A stretch of DNA of 64,000 nucleotides, taken from contig NZ_JACJTT010000004.1 of the NCBI RefSeq assembly GCF_014698825.1, positions 159,043-223,042 on the forward strand, written 5' to 3'. The stretch's first letter is position 1. Every line of letters starts with the position of its first letter. Shown here in pieces: positions 19,301 to 26,518 of the stretch. The notes below the pieces were generated by a model. It was not told the DNA's origin. It saw only the letters and a list, made by a program, of their open reading frames with translations, and searched no databases. The DNA is from Richelia sinica FACHB-800 (lineage in GTDB: Bacteria > Cyanobacteriota > Cyanobacteriia > Cyanobacteriales > Nostocaceae). Position numbers and translations under genes: made by a program.

Positions 19301-19402
19301 ATGGATAGTGCCAGAGTCATTGAACAAGGCACTCATCAAGAACTCATGGCAGCAAAAGGTCATTACTACTACCTCTATCAACAGCAAGAAGTTAACTTGT
19401 GA
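16373..19402 (+). CDS. ABC exporter with cyclic-nucleotide-binding and degenerate C39 domains (type I secretion)
   Basis: 1009 aa. Order: cNMP-binding-like domain (about 25-135, with LQPGEMIGEISLLRDIPCETAIAS resembling the phosphate-binding cassette); a linker; a C39-peptidase-like domain (about 290-425); six membrane helices (about 440-700); and an ABC ATPase (about 755-1005) with GQSGSGKST, LSGGQRQRIAIARS, LLVLDEATSALD and FITHR. In the C39-like domain the usual DCGxACL is replaced by NSTIACF, so the nucleophile position is Ser, and the catalytic His region reads YQDSFAVLY, so the domain should bind rather than cleave the substrate, as in HlyB. It sits between a parvulin-like gene and an HlyD adaptor gene 19 bases downstream, a complete inner-membrane pair for type I export through a TolC-like channel. 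The substrate is not encoded nearby. Confidence 0.92.
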   Translation: MTYTKNSFADFLSSVAGYNKLPLEVVNTITSPSSQQIQAWRFRIGQKIIGKEKIPERVAIIYEGNVRLLGYHPQTQMPITLKILQPGEMIGEISLLRDIPCETAIASTEVVCLTLSAEEYLQLLNNYPAFAQARQQSSHIIEIFDVLSIQLERQAQANFNLKDISQQVLSDSQIYYLPPGRTSLQELESDRRIWFVSGGGTVANLPLGSCIEANNFQNFVEVTSKTPARLIGINTSDLLFLNSQPEAPAAIIPEVVDSGSKTPLDIPYAPSDEILLSGKVAPKVNPKSKKYPFFSGQGELNSTIACFQMVSKQLEIPFRREVLRRILTEQLKRQGSISFPLCAYISELIGLKSQLIDVPTVAIPRIPTPALIRYQDSFAVLYTVDNNEAVIGVPSQGIVTCTIGQLLEQIEPQEDNLQPQLRVLLVNTTKDTPQERFGLRWFLPYVSRYRRVLIEVFIASFFVQLAALANPLVIQLIIDKVIVQNSISTLNILGVLLLAVGVFEAVLTTLRTYLFVDTTNRIDMGLGSQIIDHLLRLPLRYFEKRPVGELSTRINELENIRQFLTGTALTVGLDAVFSVVYIIVMLFYSWQLTIVGLSTIPVFVVITLIASPTVSRQLRTKAERNANTQSYLVEVMSGIQTVKAQNIELRSRFSWQERYARYVASGFKTVITSTLANSTSNFLNKLSSLLVLWVGSYLVLKQELTLGELIAFRIISGYVTSPVLRLAQIWQNFQETALSLERLSDIVDTPQEAETDRDNIPLPAIVGAVKYENVSFRFAASGPLQLNNVNVDIPAGQFVGIVGQSGSGKSTMMKLLLRLYDTESGRILVDGYDISKVELYSLRRQIGVVPQDTLLFDGTVQENISLTNPDATTEEIIEAAKVAAAHDFIMGLPNGYNTRVGERGSALSGGQRQRIAIARSVLQKPKLLVLDEATSALDYPTERQICLNLASAFKGSTVFFITHRLNTVSHADNIIVMDSARVIEQGTHQELMAAKGHYYYLYQQQEVNL

Positions 19403-19421
19403 TTAATTCCTTCAGTTATTA

Positions 19422-21074
19422 ATGATTAATGTCATCCATCAATCATTAATAACTGATAAATCATCACCATATTTAATCTCAATTACTATTCTCAAATCAC
19501 AAAAAAATATGACACAAATTAATGGTAAACACCGTAATAGCAGTAATAGTAATGGAGTCAACTCAGACTCCAGAGTTTTAACATCTACCAAAAAATACAA
19601 AACAGATAATTTGATTAATTCATATCAAGAAGAATTTGAGCAATCTGTAGTCCTCAAACAATCACCGATTTGGTCACGCACCATCATGCTAACTTTGATT
19701 AGTTTAGCTACCTTTGGTGTTGTTTGGGCTTGTTTTGCCAAAATTGAGCAAGTAGTACCTGCCACAGGTCAATTAAAGCCAGAAGGCGCAGTTAAAGAAG
19801 TACAATCTCCTGTGAATGGAGTAGTTAAATCTGTTTATGTTAAAGATGGAGACAAAGTTAAAGAAGGGGATTTACTTTTAACCTTTGAATCTGTAGCTAC
19901 CCTCGCTGAATTAAACTCCCTCAACAAAATTCGCACCGCTTTAATTAACGAAAATAATATTTATCGTCGATTAATGGGAGCCAGTACAGGTATAGAATCT
20001 GAATTAGTTTTTCTACGGGGAAGATTACCGGCTGAATCAGCTTTTCTCCTCAAAAGTCGTGCAGCTTTAGTATCAGATAATGAATTACTCCGGTCGCAAT
20101 TACGGAATGCAGAATCCGCAGATGTTGGTAGTGATGAACAACAACGTTTATCTGTTTCCAAAAGAGAGTTAGATTCCCGTGCCATGGCAGCACAAATAGA
20201 TATTGAAAAAACTAAAAAAGAACTAGCTCAAAATCGCGTCAGACTGGAAAATAGTCAAAGTAGCTTACAAATTCAACAAGGGGTTTTAAATAAAATCAAA
20301 ATCCTCGCTGAAGAAGGTGGTATTTCCCAAATTCAATATTTAAATCAACAACAGAACGTCGAAAAAATTAAAGCTGATATTGCCCAAGCACAGGAAGAAG
20401 ATAAACGTCTCCGGTTAGAAATAGAAAAAGGCAAACAACAATTAACGAATACAGTCGCAGTTACTGATAAAACTATTTTAGAAAAGATCAGTGACAATAA
20501 AAAGCGGATTGCAGAAATTGATAGCCAATTCATGAAAATTATTTTAGAAAATGAGCAGAGATTGGCAGATGTAAATAGCAAAATTGCTCAAACTCAATTA
20601 AATGTTAAATATCAGGAATTACGCGCCCCTGTATCCGGCACCATCTTTGATTTACAAGCTAAAAATCCAGGTTTCGTAGCTAGTGCTACGAATAAGTTAC
20701 TACAAATCGTCCCTACTGATAAATATGTAGCTGATGTTTTCATTACCAATAAAGATATTGGTTTTGTACGTCCAGATATGAAAGTAGATGTACGAATTGA
20801 TTCTTTTCCCTTTAGTGAATTTGGTGATATCAAAGGTAAGGTAATTAGCATAGCTTCTGATGCTTTACCACCCGATGAAACTCATCAGTATTATCGCTTT
20901 CCTGCCCGCATTAGTTTAGATAGCCAAAACTTAGAAGTCAAGGGAAGAAAAATCAATTTGCAATCAGGTATGTCTATTAGTGCCAATATTAAAGTGAGGG
21001 AAGAACGCACTGTAATTAGTTTATTCACCGAATTATTTACCAAGCAAGTTGAAAGTTTAAAGGAAGTGCGATAA
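19422..21074 (+). CDS. HlyD-family membrane fusion protein
   Basis: 550 aa from the first ATG; an internal ATG at 19509 would give 521 aa and may be the true start, since the first 29 residues look unlike coding sequence of the family. One membrane helix (about 86-108: TIMLTLISLATFGVVWACFAKI) is followed by the lipoyl/barrel-sandwich half (GAVKEVQSPVNGVVKSVYVK), a long coiled coil (about 180-400) and the closing half (LRAPVSGTIFDLQA), then a beta-barrel. It bridges the ABC exporter in the plasma membrane and an outer-membrane TolC-type channel. The gene follows the exporter at 19 bases. It ends before copy B of the interspersed repeat. Confidence 0.92.
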   Translation: MINVIHQSLITDKSSPYLISITILKSQKNMTQINGKHRNSSNSNGVNSDSRVLTSTKKYKTDNLINSYQEEFEQSVVLKQSPIWSRTIMLTLISLATFGVVWACFAKIEQVVPATGQLKPEGAVKEVQSPVNGVVKSVYVKDGDKVKEGDLLLTFESVATLAELNSLNKIRTALINENNIYRRLMGASTGIESELVFLRGRLPAESAFLLKSRAALVSDNELLRSQLRNAESADVGSDEQQRLSVSKRELDSRAMAAQIDIEKTKKELAQNRVRLENSQSSLQIQQGVLNKIKILAEEGGISQIQYLNQQQNVEKIKADIAQAQEEDKRLRLEIEKGKQQLTNTVAVTDKTILEKISDNKKRIAEIDSQFMKIILENEQRLADVNSKIAQTQLNVKYQELRAPVSGTIFDLQAKNPGFVASATNKLLQIVPTDKYVADVFITNKDIGFVRPDMKVDVRIDSFPFSEFGDIKGKVISIASDALPPDETHQYYRFPARISLDSQNLEVKGRKINLQSGMSISANIKVREERTVISLFTELFTKQVESLKEVR

Positions 21075-21118
21075 ATTTGCAGATTATGTCAATTGCCTCA
21101 TCCCTAAGAATCCGATAC

Positions 21119-21204
21119 TATAGCAAGTGACTGTGCTAAAAGCCTTTGGGCATCTTAGTTTTAGCTGTAGTTAATGTCCTAACCGCCTTGTTTACGGCTA
21201 TATA
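21119..21204 (+). repeat. Interspersed repeat, copy B
   Basis: The most complete of the three copies. It begins TATAGC (21119-21124) and ends GGCTATATA (21196-21204), giving short inverted termini TATAGC/GCTATA. The interior matches copies A and C over about 70 bases. It lies between convergent genes. Confidence 0.75.
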
Positions 21205-21263
21205 AAAAATATCCCAGGCTGTTGGTATGAAATTTTTCATTACAATACCTAACAACCTGGGAT
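21205..21263 (-). terminator. Terminator of lysS
   Basis: Long imperfect stem: ATCCCAGG-C-TGTTGGTAT (21211-21228) pairs with ATACC-T-AACAACCTGGGAT (21245-21263). Read leftward from lysS it is followed by ATTTTTTATATAG, a T-run. It starts 24 bases beyond the lysS stop. Confidence 0.8.
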
Positions 21264-21287
21264 CAGCTTAAGCCCTAAGAGTCAAAA

Positions 21288-22877
21288 CTAGACTTGTGCT
21301 TTTGCTTTTTCTAAGTTCAAATTCACAACATCTTGCAAGCGAGAAATGACGAATTCTTTCTCCAAATAAGAGAACAAACCACCAGCTTTTGGACCTCTTT
21401 CTTTATTGAGGAAAGACAGGTAAATAGCTTTAAAAGCATTGGCTTGTTGAACTTGCAACTCTTTAGTAGTGGAGAAAATCAAAGTTTGTAATGCTTCTGC
21501 TTCCCAATTACCGATATTCTGCAAATTCTCACTTAATTTTTGCAGATAAGTAACTTGTTCTTCAGTCAATTCATTAGCTTTTTCCGGCACTTGTTCCAGA
21601 TACAAAACTAATTTCTCTTCTTCATCTGCATAGTCTTGTAACCATTTTTGAGCAGAAGCAATTCGTTGATTGATAATGTGTTGGTCATACTCATTTAAAG
21701 GCTGTGGACTACGCTGCACAACTTCTTCTTGAATATTCAAACGGGGAATTTGCAACAAAGAAATCAATGTACTGTAATCAAAGGGTTGGAATGCTTTCAC
21801 TTCATCCCCTAACTGGGCATAAAATAAAGGCATTAATTCTTCCGTTAATTCCCCTGTGCCATTAGCTTGATACTTATTAATTAAAGTATCGTAATCTCTA
21901 AACAAGCGAGTAATAGTTTCGTAATTGGGTGCAAAATTAATTACAGTTCTTGGCTGAGTCCGCAACATTAAAAAGCGTAATAACTCAGGTGGTAATAAAT
22001 CAGCAATTTCCTTGGCACTAGAACCCACACCCTTAGATGAACTCATTTTCGTACCATTGACGAGAATAAATTCATAGGGAGAATGGAAAGGTGGTTGCTT
22101 TTGTAAAACTTTGCGACAAATAGCATTAGCGACATCTCTGGAACCACCTTTTTGAGAGTGGTCTTTTCCTGCCATTTCGATAGTTACACCCACTACTTCC
22201 CACTTAGCGACCCATTCCACCTTCCAAGGTAATTTACCATTACCGTTAAATGGAGAAACCCAACCAGAATGACCACAACCTTTGACATAATTGGTGGCAT
22301 CAGGTTTGCAGGTGTAAAATACTTCAGAACCGTTGTAATCTGTAACTTCTGTTGTGGCGATTTTGCCGCAATTTTCACAAATAACTTGAAAAGGATACCA
22401 GTTACTGGGTCGGTCTGCCTTACTTACTTCTTTATATGCTTCTCTTACCAGGTGAGCATTTTTCAAGAAAGTATCGATGTGGGTATTGAGTTTACCAGAA
22501 CGATATAAATTTCGTAAAAAATAGGTTTCTGGTTTAATTCCTAAATAGTCGAAAACTTCAAAAAATTCGCCGATGAAATACTTAGCGTAATCACTAGCAC
22601 CTTCACCAGGAGAAGGTACATTACACAAAGGAAAACCTAAATAAGGAGCAAATTTTTCCTGATCTAAATATTTAGGGACTGTATCCAATGCGTCATAGTC
22701 ATCCACACCGTACAAGAACTTCACGGGCTTACCTGCGTGTTTCAAGGCACGGTAAATAACATCATGGATAACCACACCCCGCAATGACCCGACGTGTACC
22801 CTTCCTGATGGAGTCTTAGAATCATTAACTACCTGGTAGCCTTGTGCATCAGCAGCAATTTTATCAGCCCAAAACAT
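21288..22877 (-). CDS. lysS: Lysyl-tRNA synthetase, class I (archaeal type)
   Basis: 529 aa. This is a class I synthetase, not the class II enzyme usual in bacteria: the HIGH-type signature is SGRVHVGSLRG near residue 26, and KMSSSKG is the KMSKS loop. A zinc-finger-like insert with CENCGK and CKPD...KGCGHSG lies at about 168-206, and a helical anticodon-binding domain makes up the C-terminal third. It charges tRNA-Lys with lysine in the cytosol. The family is typical of archaea, spirochaetes and some alphaproteobacteria, so its presence here suggests an old lateral acquisition; whether a class II LysS is also present cannot be told from this window. Monocistronic, with its own terminator. 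Confidence 0.95.
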   Translation of the reverse strand: MFWADKIAADAQGYQVVNDSKTPSGRVHVGSLRGVVIHDVIYRALKHAGKPVKFLYGVDDYDALDTVPKYLDQEKFAPYLGFPLCNVPSPGEGASDYAKYFIGEFFEVFDYLGIKPETYFLRNLYRSGKLNTHIDTFLKNAHLVREAYKEVSKADRPSNWYPFQVICENCGKIATTEVTDYNGSEVFYTCKPDATNYVKGCGHSGWVSPFNGNGKLPWKVEWVAKWEVVGVTIEMAGKDHSQKGGSRDVANAICRKVLQKQPPFHSPYEFILVNGTKMSSSKGVGSSAKEIADLLPPELLRFLMLRTQPRTVINFAPNYETITRLFRDYDTLINKYQANGTGELTEELMPLFYAQLGDEVKAFQPFDYSTLISLLQIPRLNIQEEVVQRSPQPLNEYDQHIINQRIASAQKWLQDYADEEEKLVLYLEQVPEKANELTEEQVTYLQKLSENLQNIGNWEAEALQTLIFSTTKELQVQQANAFKAIYLSFLNKERGPKAGGLFSYLEKEFVISRLQDVVNLNLEKAKAQV

Positions 22878-23033
22878 TTGCCATATATCTTTTCACAATC
22901 CCTCTATTTTAACTCTATGTTGGTATTTTGGCGGCGATGTTCAGGGAATTAAGGAATATACTCTAAAATTGCTGACCGAGTTGATAATTGCTCACTTATT
23001 GCTGTAAATTTAGACGCAAATATATTTTGTTAA

Positions 23034-23903
23034 TTAGTTAACTACTAAAGGCAAAGAAATTTGTATTCTTTGAAATTCCTGTGTGGTATCAACAATGGGA
23101 GAGGTGAGTATTTCTAGTTTTCCTCCCATTAACTCCACTAAAATTTGATTGAGAAATAGTTTCATGCCGACAGATAAAGTAACTTTTTCTTTTGGTAAAT
23201 CAGATTGCATAAAGTCTATTGGCTCACTCAATGTGAGGGCATGTGTAGGAGCATCTATCCAGATGTTTACTAATTTATTTTGTGGTGCAATATTACTAGC
23301 AAGATAAATACTACCCTCTTCCATTTGGGCGATGATAGTTTCAACTAAATTTAATAATATTTGTTTGAGCCAAGAACCATCTGCTAAAACGTAAATATCA
23401 GGTTCAGGGTAGGAGAAATTTACGGGAAAATTACGATTAGCCGCTAGTAAATGAGTCAATTTATAAACTTGTTCTATATATTCAACTAATTGTATAGGTT
23501 GAAGATTTAATTGATTTTTGCCGTGTTCGGTTCTGGCAACATTGATAATTTCATCAATGATATTTACTAGTTTTAATGCTCTATCGTGAGCTTGAGCGAT
23601 AAATTCCCGTTCTTCTTCTGGATTTTCACATAAATCGGCCAAAATTAATTGATGTAACCCAATTAAACCATTGAGAGGCGATCGCAACTCGTGGCTAGTC
23701 CTGGCTAAAAAACCAGATTTAAACTGGCTCATTTCCCTTGCCATATGATAGGCTAGCTGGGTTTGTTGTAGCTGTTGTTGTAATCTGGGCGTATTGTCTG
23801 CTGGTGGACTCGACTGGTGGGTGGATGAGCGTACTGTTACCCGACTAATACCAACACCCAAGAATGTCCCTAAGCCTAGATATAACCAGTTACTAAAATC
23901 CAT
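23034..23903 (-). CDS. Membrane-anchored histidine kinase with a degenerate ATPase domain
   Basis: 289 aa. One N-terminal membrane helix (about 4-20), a short linker, then a HisKA domain with the H-box ARTSHELRSPLNGLIGLHQ (phospho-accepting His near residue 72). The HATPase part is poorly kept: the N-box reads WLKQILLNLVETIIAQ without the usual Asn-Ala-x-Lys, and the G1 box (IDAPTHALT) lacks the D-x-G-x-G pattern, while the last part GMKLFLNQILVELMGGKLEI still resembles the G2 helix. It may be a weak or inactive kinase that acts as a phospho-acceptor or scaffold. The stop of the tsaC-type gene lies 17 bases upstream on the same strand, suggesting co-transcription. No cognate regulator is adjacent. 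Confidence 0.82.
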   Translation of the reverse strand: MDFSNWLYLGLGTFLGVGISRVTVRSSTHQSSPPADNTPRLQQQLQQTQLAYHMAREMSQFKSGFLARTSHELRSPLNGLIGLHQLILADLCENPEEEREFIAQAHDRALKLVNIIDEIINVARTEHGKNQLNLQPIQLVEYIEQVYKLTHLLAANRNFPVNFSYPEPDIYVLADGSWLKQILLNLVETIIAQMEEGSIYLASNIAPQNKLVNIWIDAPTHALTLSEPIDFMQSDLPKEKVTLSVGMKLFLNQILVELMGGKLEILTSPIVDTTQEFQRIQISLPLVVN

Positions 23904-23920
23904 AACAGTAGATGTTCTCC

Positions 23921-24517
23921 CTAATTTACTGAATTATCCAAGGCGATCGCTCCTTGGCGCAAAATTTGCCAATTGCTACCCATCCATTTAGCAACAGTGG
24001 AAGGTACGCCTATTCCAGATATTTCCTTTTGTTGTGCCGCAATATCCAGAGTTAAAGCCTGTGGAAACTGGGCTGCAATTTCTGTCATGGTCTGTAACGG
24101 TGGTTGACCGGATAAATTGGCGCTAGTAGTAGCGAGAGGCCCAGTTTGCGCCAAAATAGTTCGAGCAATTGGATGATTAGGAACTCTGATCCCGATGGTG
24201 GTGGGGTCGGATGGATTAATTTCCTTTGGCAACAGGCTACTGGCTGGCAGGACTAAAGTTAAAGCACCAGGCCAATATTTACTGACTACATTGCGCCAAA
24301 TTTCATACTCTATCTCACTACCTTGAACATAGGACCATAAATCTTCTGCACTAGCAGCCATGAGAATTAACGGTTTATCCAAACTCCGCTGTTTAGCTGT
24401 ATAAATTAACTCTGCTTGTTCAGGGATCGTGGCTAATGCGGGCACGGTATCTGTAGGAAAGCTGACGAGTTTTCCTGCTTTGGCACCAGCAATTAAAGTT
24501 TCGAGGGCAACATTCAT
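23921..24517 (-). CDS. Threonylcarbamoyl-AMP synthase (TsaC/Sua5/YrdC family)
   Basis: 198 aa, a single YrdC domain without the extra Sua5 C-terminal domain, so TsaC-like in size. It makes L-threonylcarbamoyladenylate from Thr, bicarbonate and ATP for the t6A37 modification of ANN-decoding tRNAs. Visible family motifs: SFPTDTVPALA near the start, KQRSLDKPLILM (the KxR...K...P motif), WPGALTLVLPAS, TIGIRVPNHPIAR and GPLATTSANLSGQPP. It lies 17 bases upstream of the histidine kinase gene on the same strand and 39 bases downstream of the hydrolase gene, within a leftward run. Confidence 0.92.
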   Translation of the reverse strand: MNVALETLIAGAKAGKLVSFPTDTVPALATIPEQAELIYTAKQRSLDKPLILMAASAEDLWSYVQGSEIEYEIWRNVVSKYWPGALTLVLPASSLLPKEINPSDPTTIGIRVPNHPIARTILAQTGPLATTSANLSGQPPLQTMTEIAAQFPQALTLDIAAQQKEISGIGVPSTVAKWMGSNWQILRQGAIALDNSVN

Positions 24518-24556
24518 AAGTTATGAGGAAAAATTTTTAACGAGTAGATTTTGAGT

Positions 24557-25567
24557 TTAAGATTGCCAGTCTCCTAACTGAGTTTGTAAGAAATAACGCA
24601 CATGTTGGACAAAATCAGGCCCCCATTGCCTTGTACCATGTCCTAAACCAGGCACTACATAACAATCACCATCGGGAAAATTTTCAGCGCAAATGCGGGC
24701 ATCCTGAGTGTTGACCAGAGGGTCATTAGCGCCGACTAAAAACCTGGCCCGACGGGGCAATTTTACCCTGTCAATGTAAGTCATAGGGTTACAAAGATTA
24801 GCATACTCATCCAAAGACTTCAAATGTTTAGTTAATTTGAGGATTTGGAAGAGGGCATTTAATTCTGGCTGTAGTCGCAAAACTGTACTTTCGGCAATTC
24901 TGCCCAGAGGTGAAGCCGCTAAATCTGGTAATAATAAATGACCCCAACTTTTCGCAAAAGATTTGATGTCAGCATGACCTATCACCCCTAGTAATCTTTC
25001 CCCTAGACTGTTGGCTGTAAAAGCATAGGCACTTTCCAAAACTCCCATGCTGACTCCAAATAATGCCAAGTGATGAAGACTAATGCCATATTTTTCTGCA
25101 CAAAATTGATGGACAGTATTGATATCAATAGCAATTCGACTAAACAAGGTAAATAATAGTTCTGTATCAAAGGCAATGCCTTGTTCTACTAGGGGTTTAA
25201 TTTCCTGTTGAACTAACGCTGTAAACGTGCGGACTAAACTTCTTTCACCAGCAAAGGGAGTATCAAATAAGGCAACTGCTATGCCCATTTGTGTCAAAGT
25301 CGAAATAATGAAAGCATTCCAGCCATAGGGGGCACACATACCTTGTAAGCCAATGACAAGGGGTATACCTGATGCAGGTCGATGACTGGGGAGAAAAATA
25401 GCTACAGGAAAGCCACTTAATTTGTCATCAATTTCCGCCATTCCCGTGTAAGAAAAAGGGTGATAAAACCAGTAACGATGACCGTCAACACCATCAAAAT
25501 TTATCTGATCTGGCCCATATATAGGCATATTTTTGGAATAAATATGATTATTTGGAGTTTTAATCAA
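24557..25567 (-). CDS. Alpha/beta hydrolase
   Basis: 336 aa. The nucleophile elbow is FGVSMG (GxSxG) near residue 170, the acid is likely the Asp in GANDPLVNTQDA, and the base is the His in VPGLGHGTRQWG, a complete Ser-Asp-His triad in order. GIPLVIGLQGMCAPYGWNAF supplies the oxyanion loop area. No signal peptide or membrane helix is seen, so it is probably cytosolic. The substrate is unknown; the size and spacing fit an esterase or peptidase-like hydrolase. It is the first gene of the short leftward group with the TsaC-type gene and the histidine kinase. The start could also be the ATG fourteen codons in (MPIYGPDQINFDG). Confidence 0.82.
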   Translation of the reverse strand: MIKTPNNHIYSKNMPIYGPDQINFDGVDGHRYWFYHPFSYTGMAEIDDKLSGFPVAIFLPSHRPASGIPLVIGLQGMCAPYGWNAFIISTLTQMGIAVALFDTPFAGERSLVRTFTALVQQEIKPLVEQGIAFDTELLFTLFSRIAIDINTVHQFCAEKYGISLHHLALFGVSMGVLESAYAFTANSLGERLLGVIGHADIKSFAKSWGHLLLPDLAASPLGRIAESTVLRLQPELNALFQILKLTKHLKSLDEYANLCNPMTYIDRVKLPRRARFLVGANDPLVNTQDARICAENFPDGDCYVVPGLGHGTRQWGPDFVQHVRYFLQTQLGDWQS

Positions 25568-25746
25568 CTATACAAAATATTTCCCTGGCCTTGTTTCTCT
25601 TCTTCAATCAGGCTGGGAACATGCGGCTGCTTCGTAGTTTATTTTTTTCCCTACTTTGCCAATTTGTCAATTTCAGCTATTTTTGGTACATAAAAATTAA
25701 GCAACTTTAAAAGTTAGCTTTTATCCCTCATGTGACATCCAGCATA

Positions 25747-26010
25747 GTGAGTGCAAAACGTCTGCCAGAAACTACCGCCCATGTCAAAATTACTCGCCAA
25801 TCTTGGCAACTCGGCTTTATTGAAGGAGAAGTGAGTGCAGGTGATTTTGAATGGCATTTCCAGTGGCATTTTCGCCGAGGAGAACTTTCTGTGAAGCCTT
25901 CTCAAGGTAGGGCTTTAATTAAGGAACCTCTGGGTCGCTTTTTAGAAAAACAGGATTATCAATTGGAACCTGGAGGAGATTATGCGTTTACGATTCGGGC
26001 AGAACTGTAA
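25747..26010 (+). CDS. DUF3146 family protein
   Basis: 87 aa from the GTG at 25747; another GTG at 25732 would add five residues. The internal GTG is preferred because homologues, as I remember them, begin with SAKRLPETTAHVKI. The protein is small, soluble and highly conserved in cyanobacteria, with the block AGDFEWHFQWHFRRGELSV followed by KPSQGRALIKEPLGRFL. Its function is unknown. It is encoded alone between convergent and divergent neighbours and has no recognised catalytic residues. Confidence 0.85.
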   Translation: MSAKRLPETTAHVKITRQSWQLGFIEGEVSAGDFEWHFQWHFRRGELSVKPSQGRALIKEPLGRFLEKQDYQLEPGGDYAFTIRAEL

Positions 26011-26065
26011 TGATTGAGGGTGATGAGAGCGATCGCTAATCTAACACCTCAAATTCCAACACACC

Positions 26066-26518
26066 CTATTTCTCAGGCAAATTACCACTAGTCAACCGAT
26101 TGAGGTAACGTTCAATTAACAGGATGGCCACAATGTCATCAATGGGTCGAGGGGGTTGACGCATTCCCTTAGGTAAGAGTTTGGTGAGTCCTTGGGGAGG
26201 ATACATTTGCCAATAGCGATCGCGTGCCTCTAAAGTGGTGTAACGTTCATCGACAAAAATAATATTTACTGATGAAGTTAATTCTTGATTAAGTTGCTGT
26301 TTCCACTTTTTCGCTGTGGTTTGGTCGCCCATCACCATGAAAGAAACAGGAAATTGTTGGGTTAAAGTTTGAATTTGGGCGATCGCTTCCTTGGCTGATA
26401 CCACCTGATGATAATACAATTGCCGATCCACACCCATCACGGCAATACCGCATTTATCTCGTCCTGGGTCAAAACCTAAAATTACTGGTTGTGTTGGTAG
26501 TTGCTGATTACTCATCAT
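26066..26518 (-). CDS. YqgF/RuvX-like RNase H-fold nuclease
   Basis: 150 aa. The start ILGFDPGRDKCGIAVM has the DPG-Gly pattern of the YqgF/RuvX fold, VDERYTTLEARDRYW matches the family's E-R-x-T-T-x-A segment, and RPIDDIVAILLIERYL gives the C-terminal acidic helix (DD). The family matures the 5' end of 16S rRNA or cleaves branched DNA; this divergent cyanobacterial member could do either. Its start codon overlaps the stop of the upstream DUF3084 gene by four bases, so the two are translationally coupled. Confidence 0.82.
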   Translation of the reverse strand: MMSNQQLPTQPVILGFDPGRDKCGIAVMGVDRQLYYHQVVSAKEAIAQIQTLTQQFPVSFMVMGDQTTAKKWKQQLNQELTSSVNIIFVDERYTTLEARDRYWQMYPPQGLTKLLPKGMRQPPRPIDDIVAILLIERYLNRLTSGNLPEK

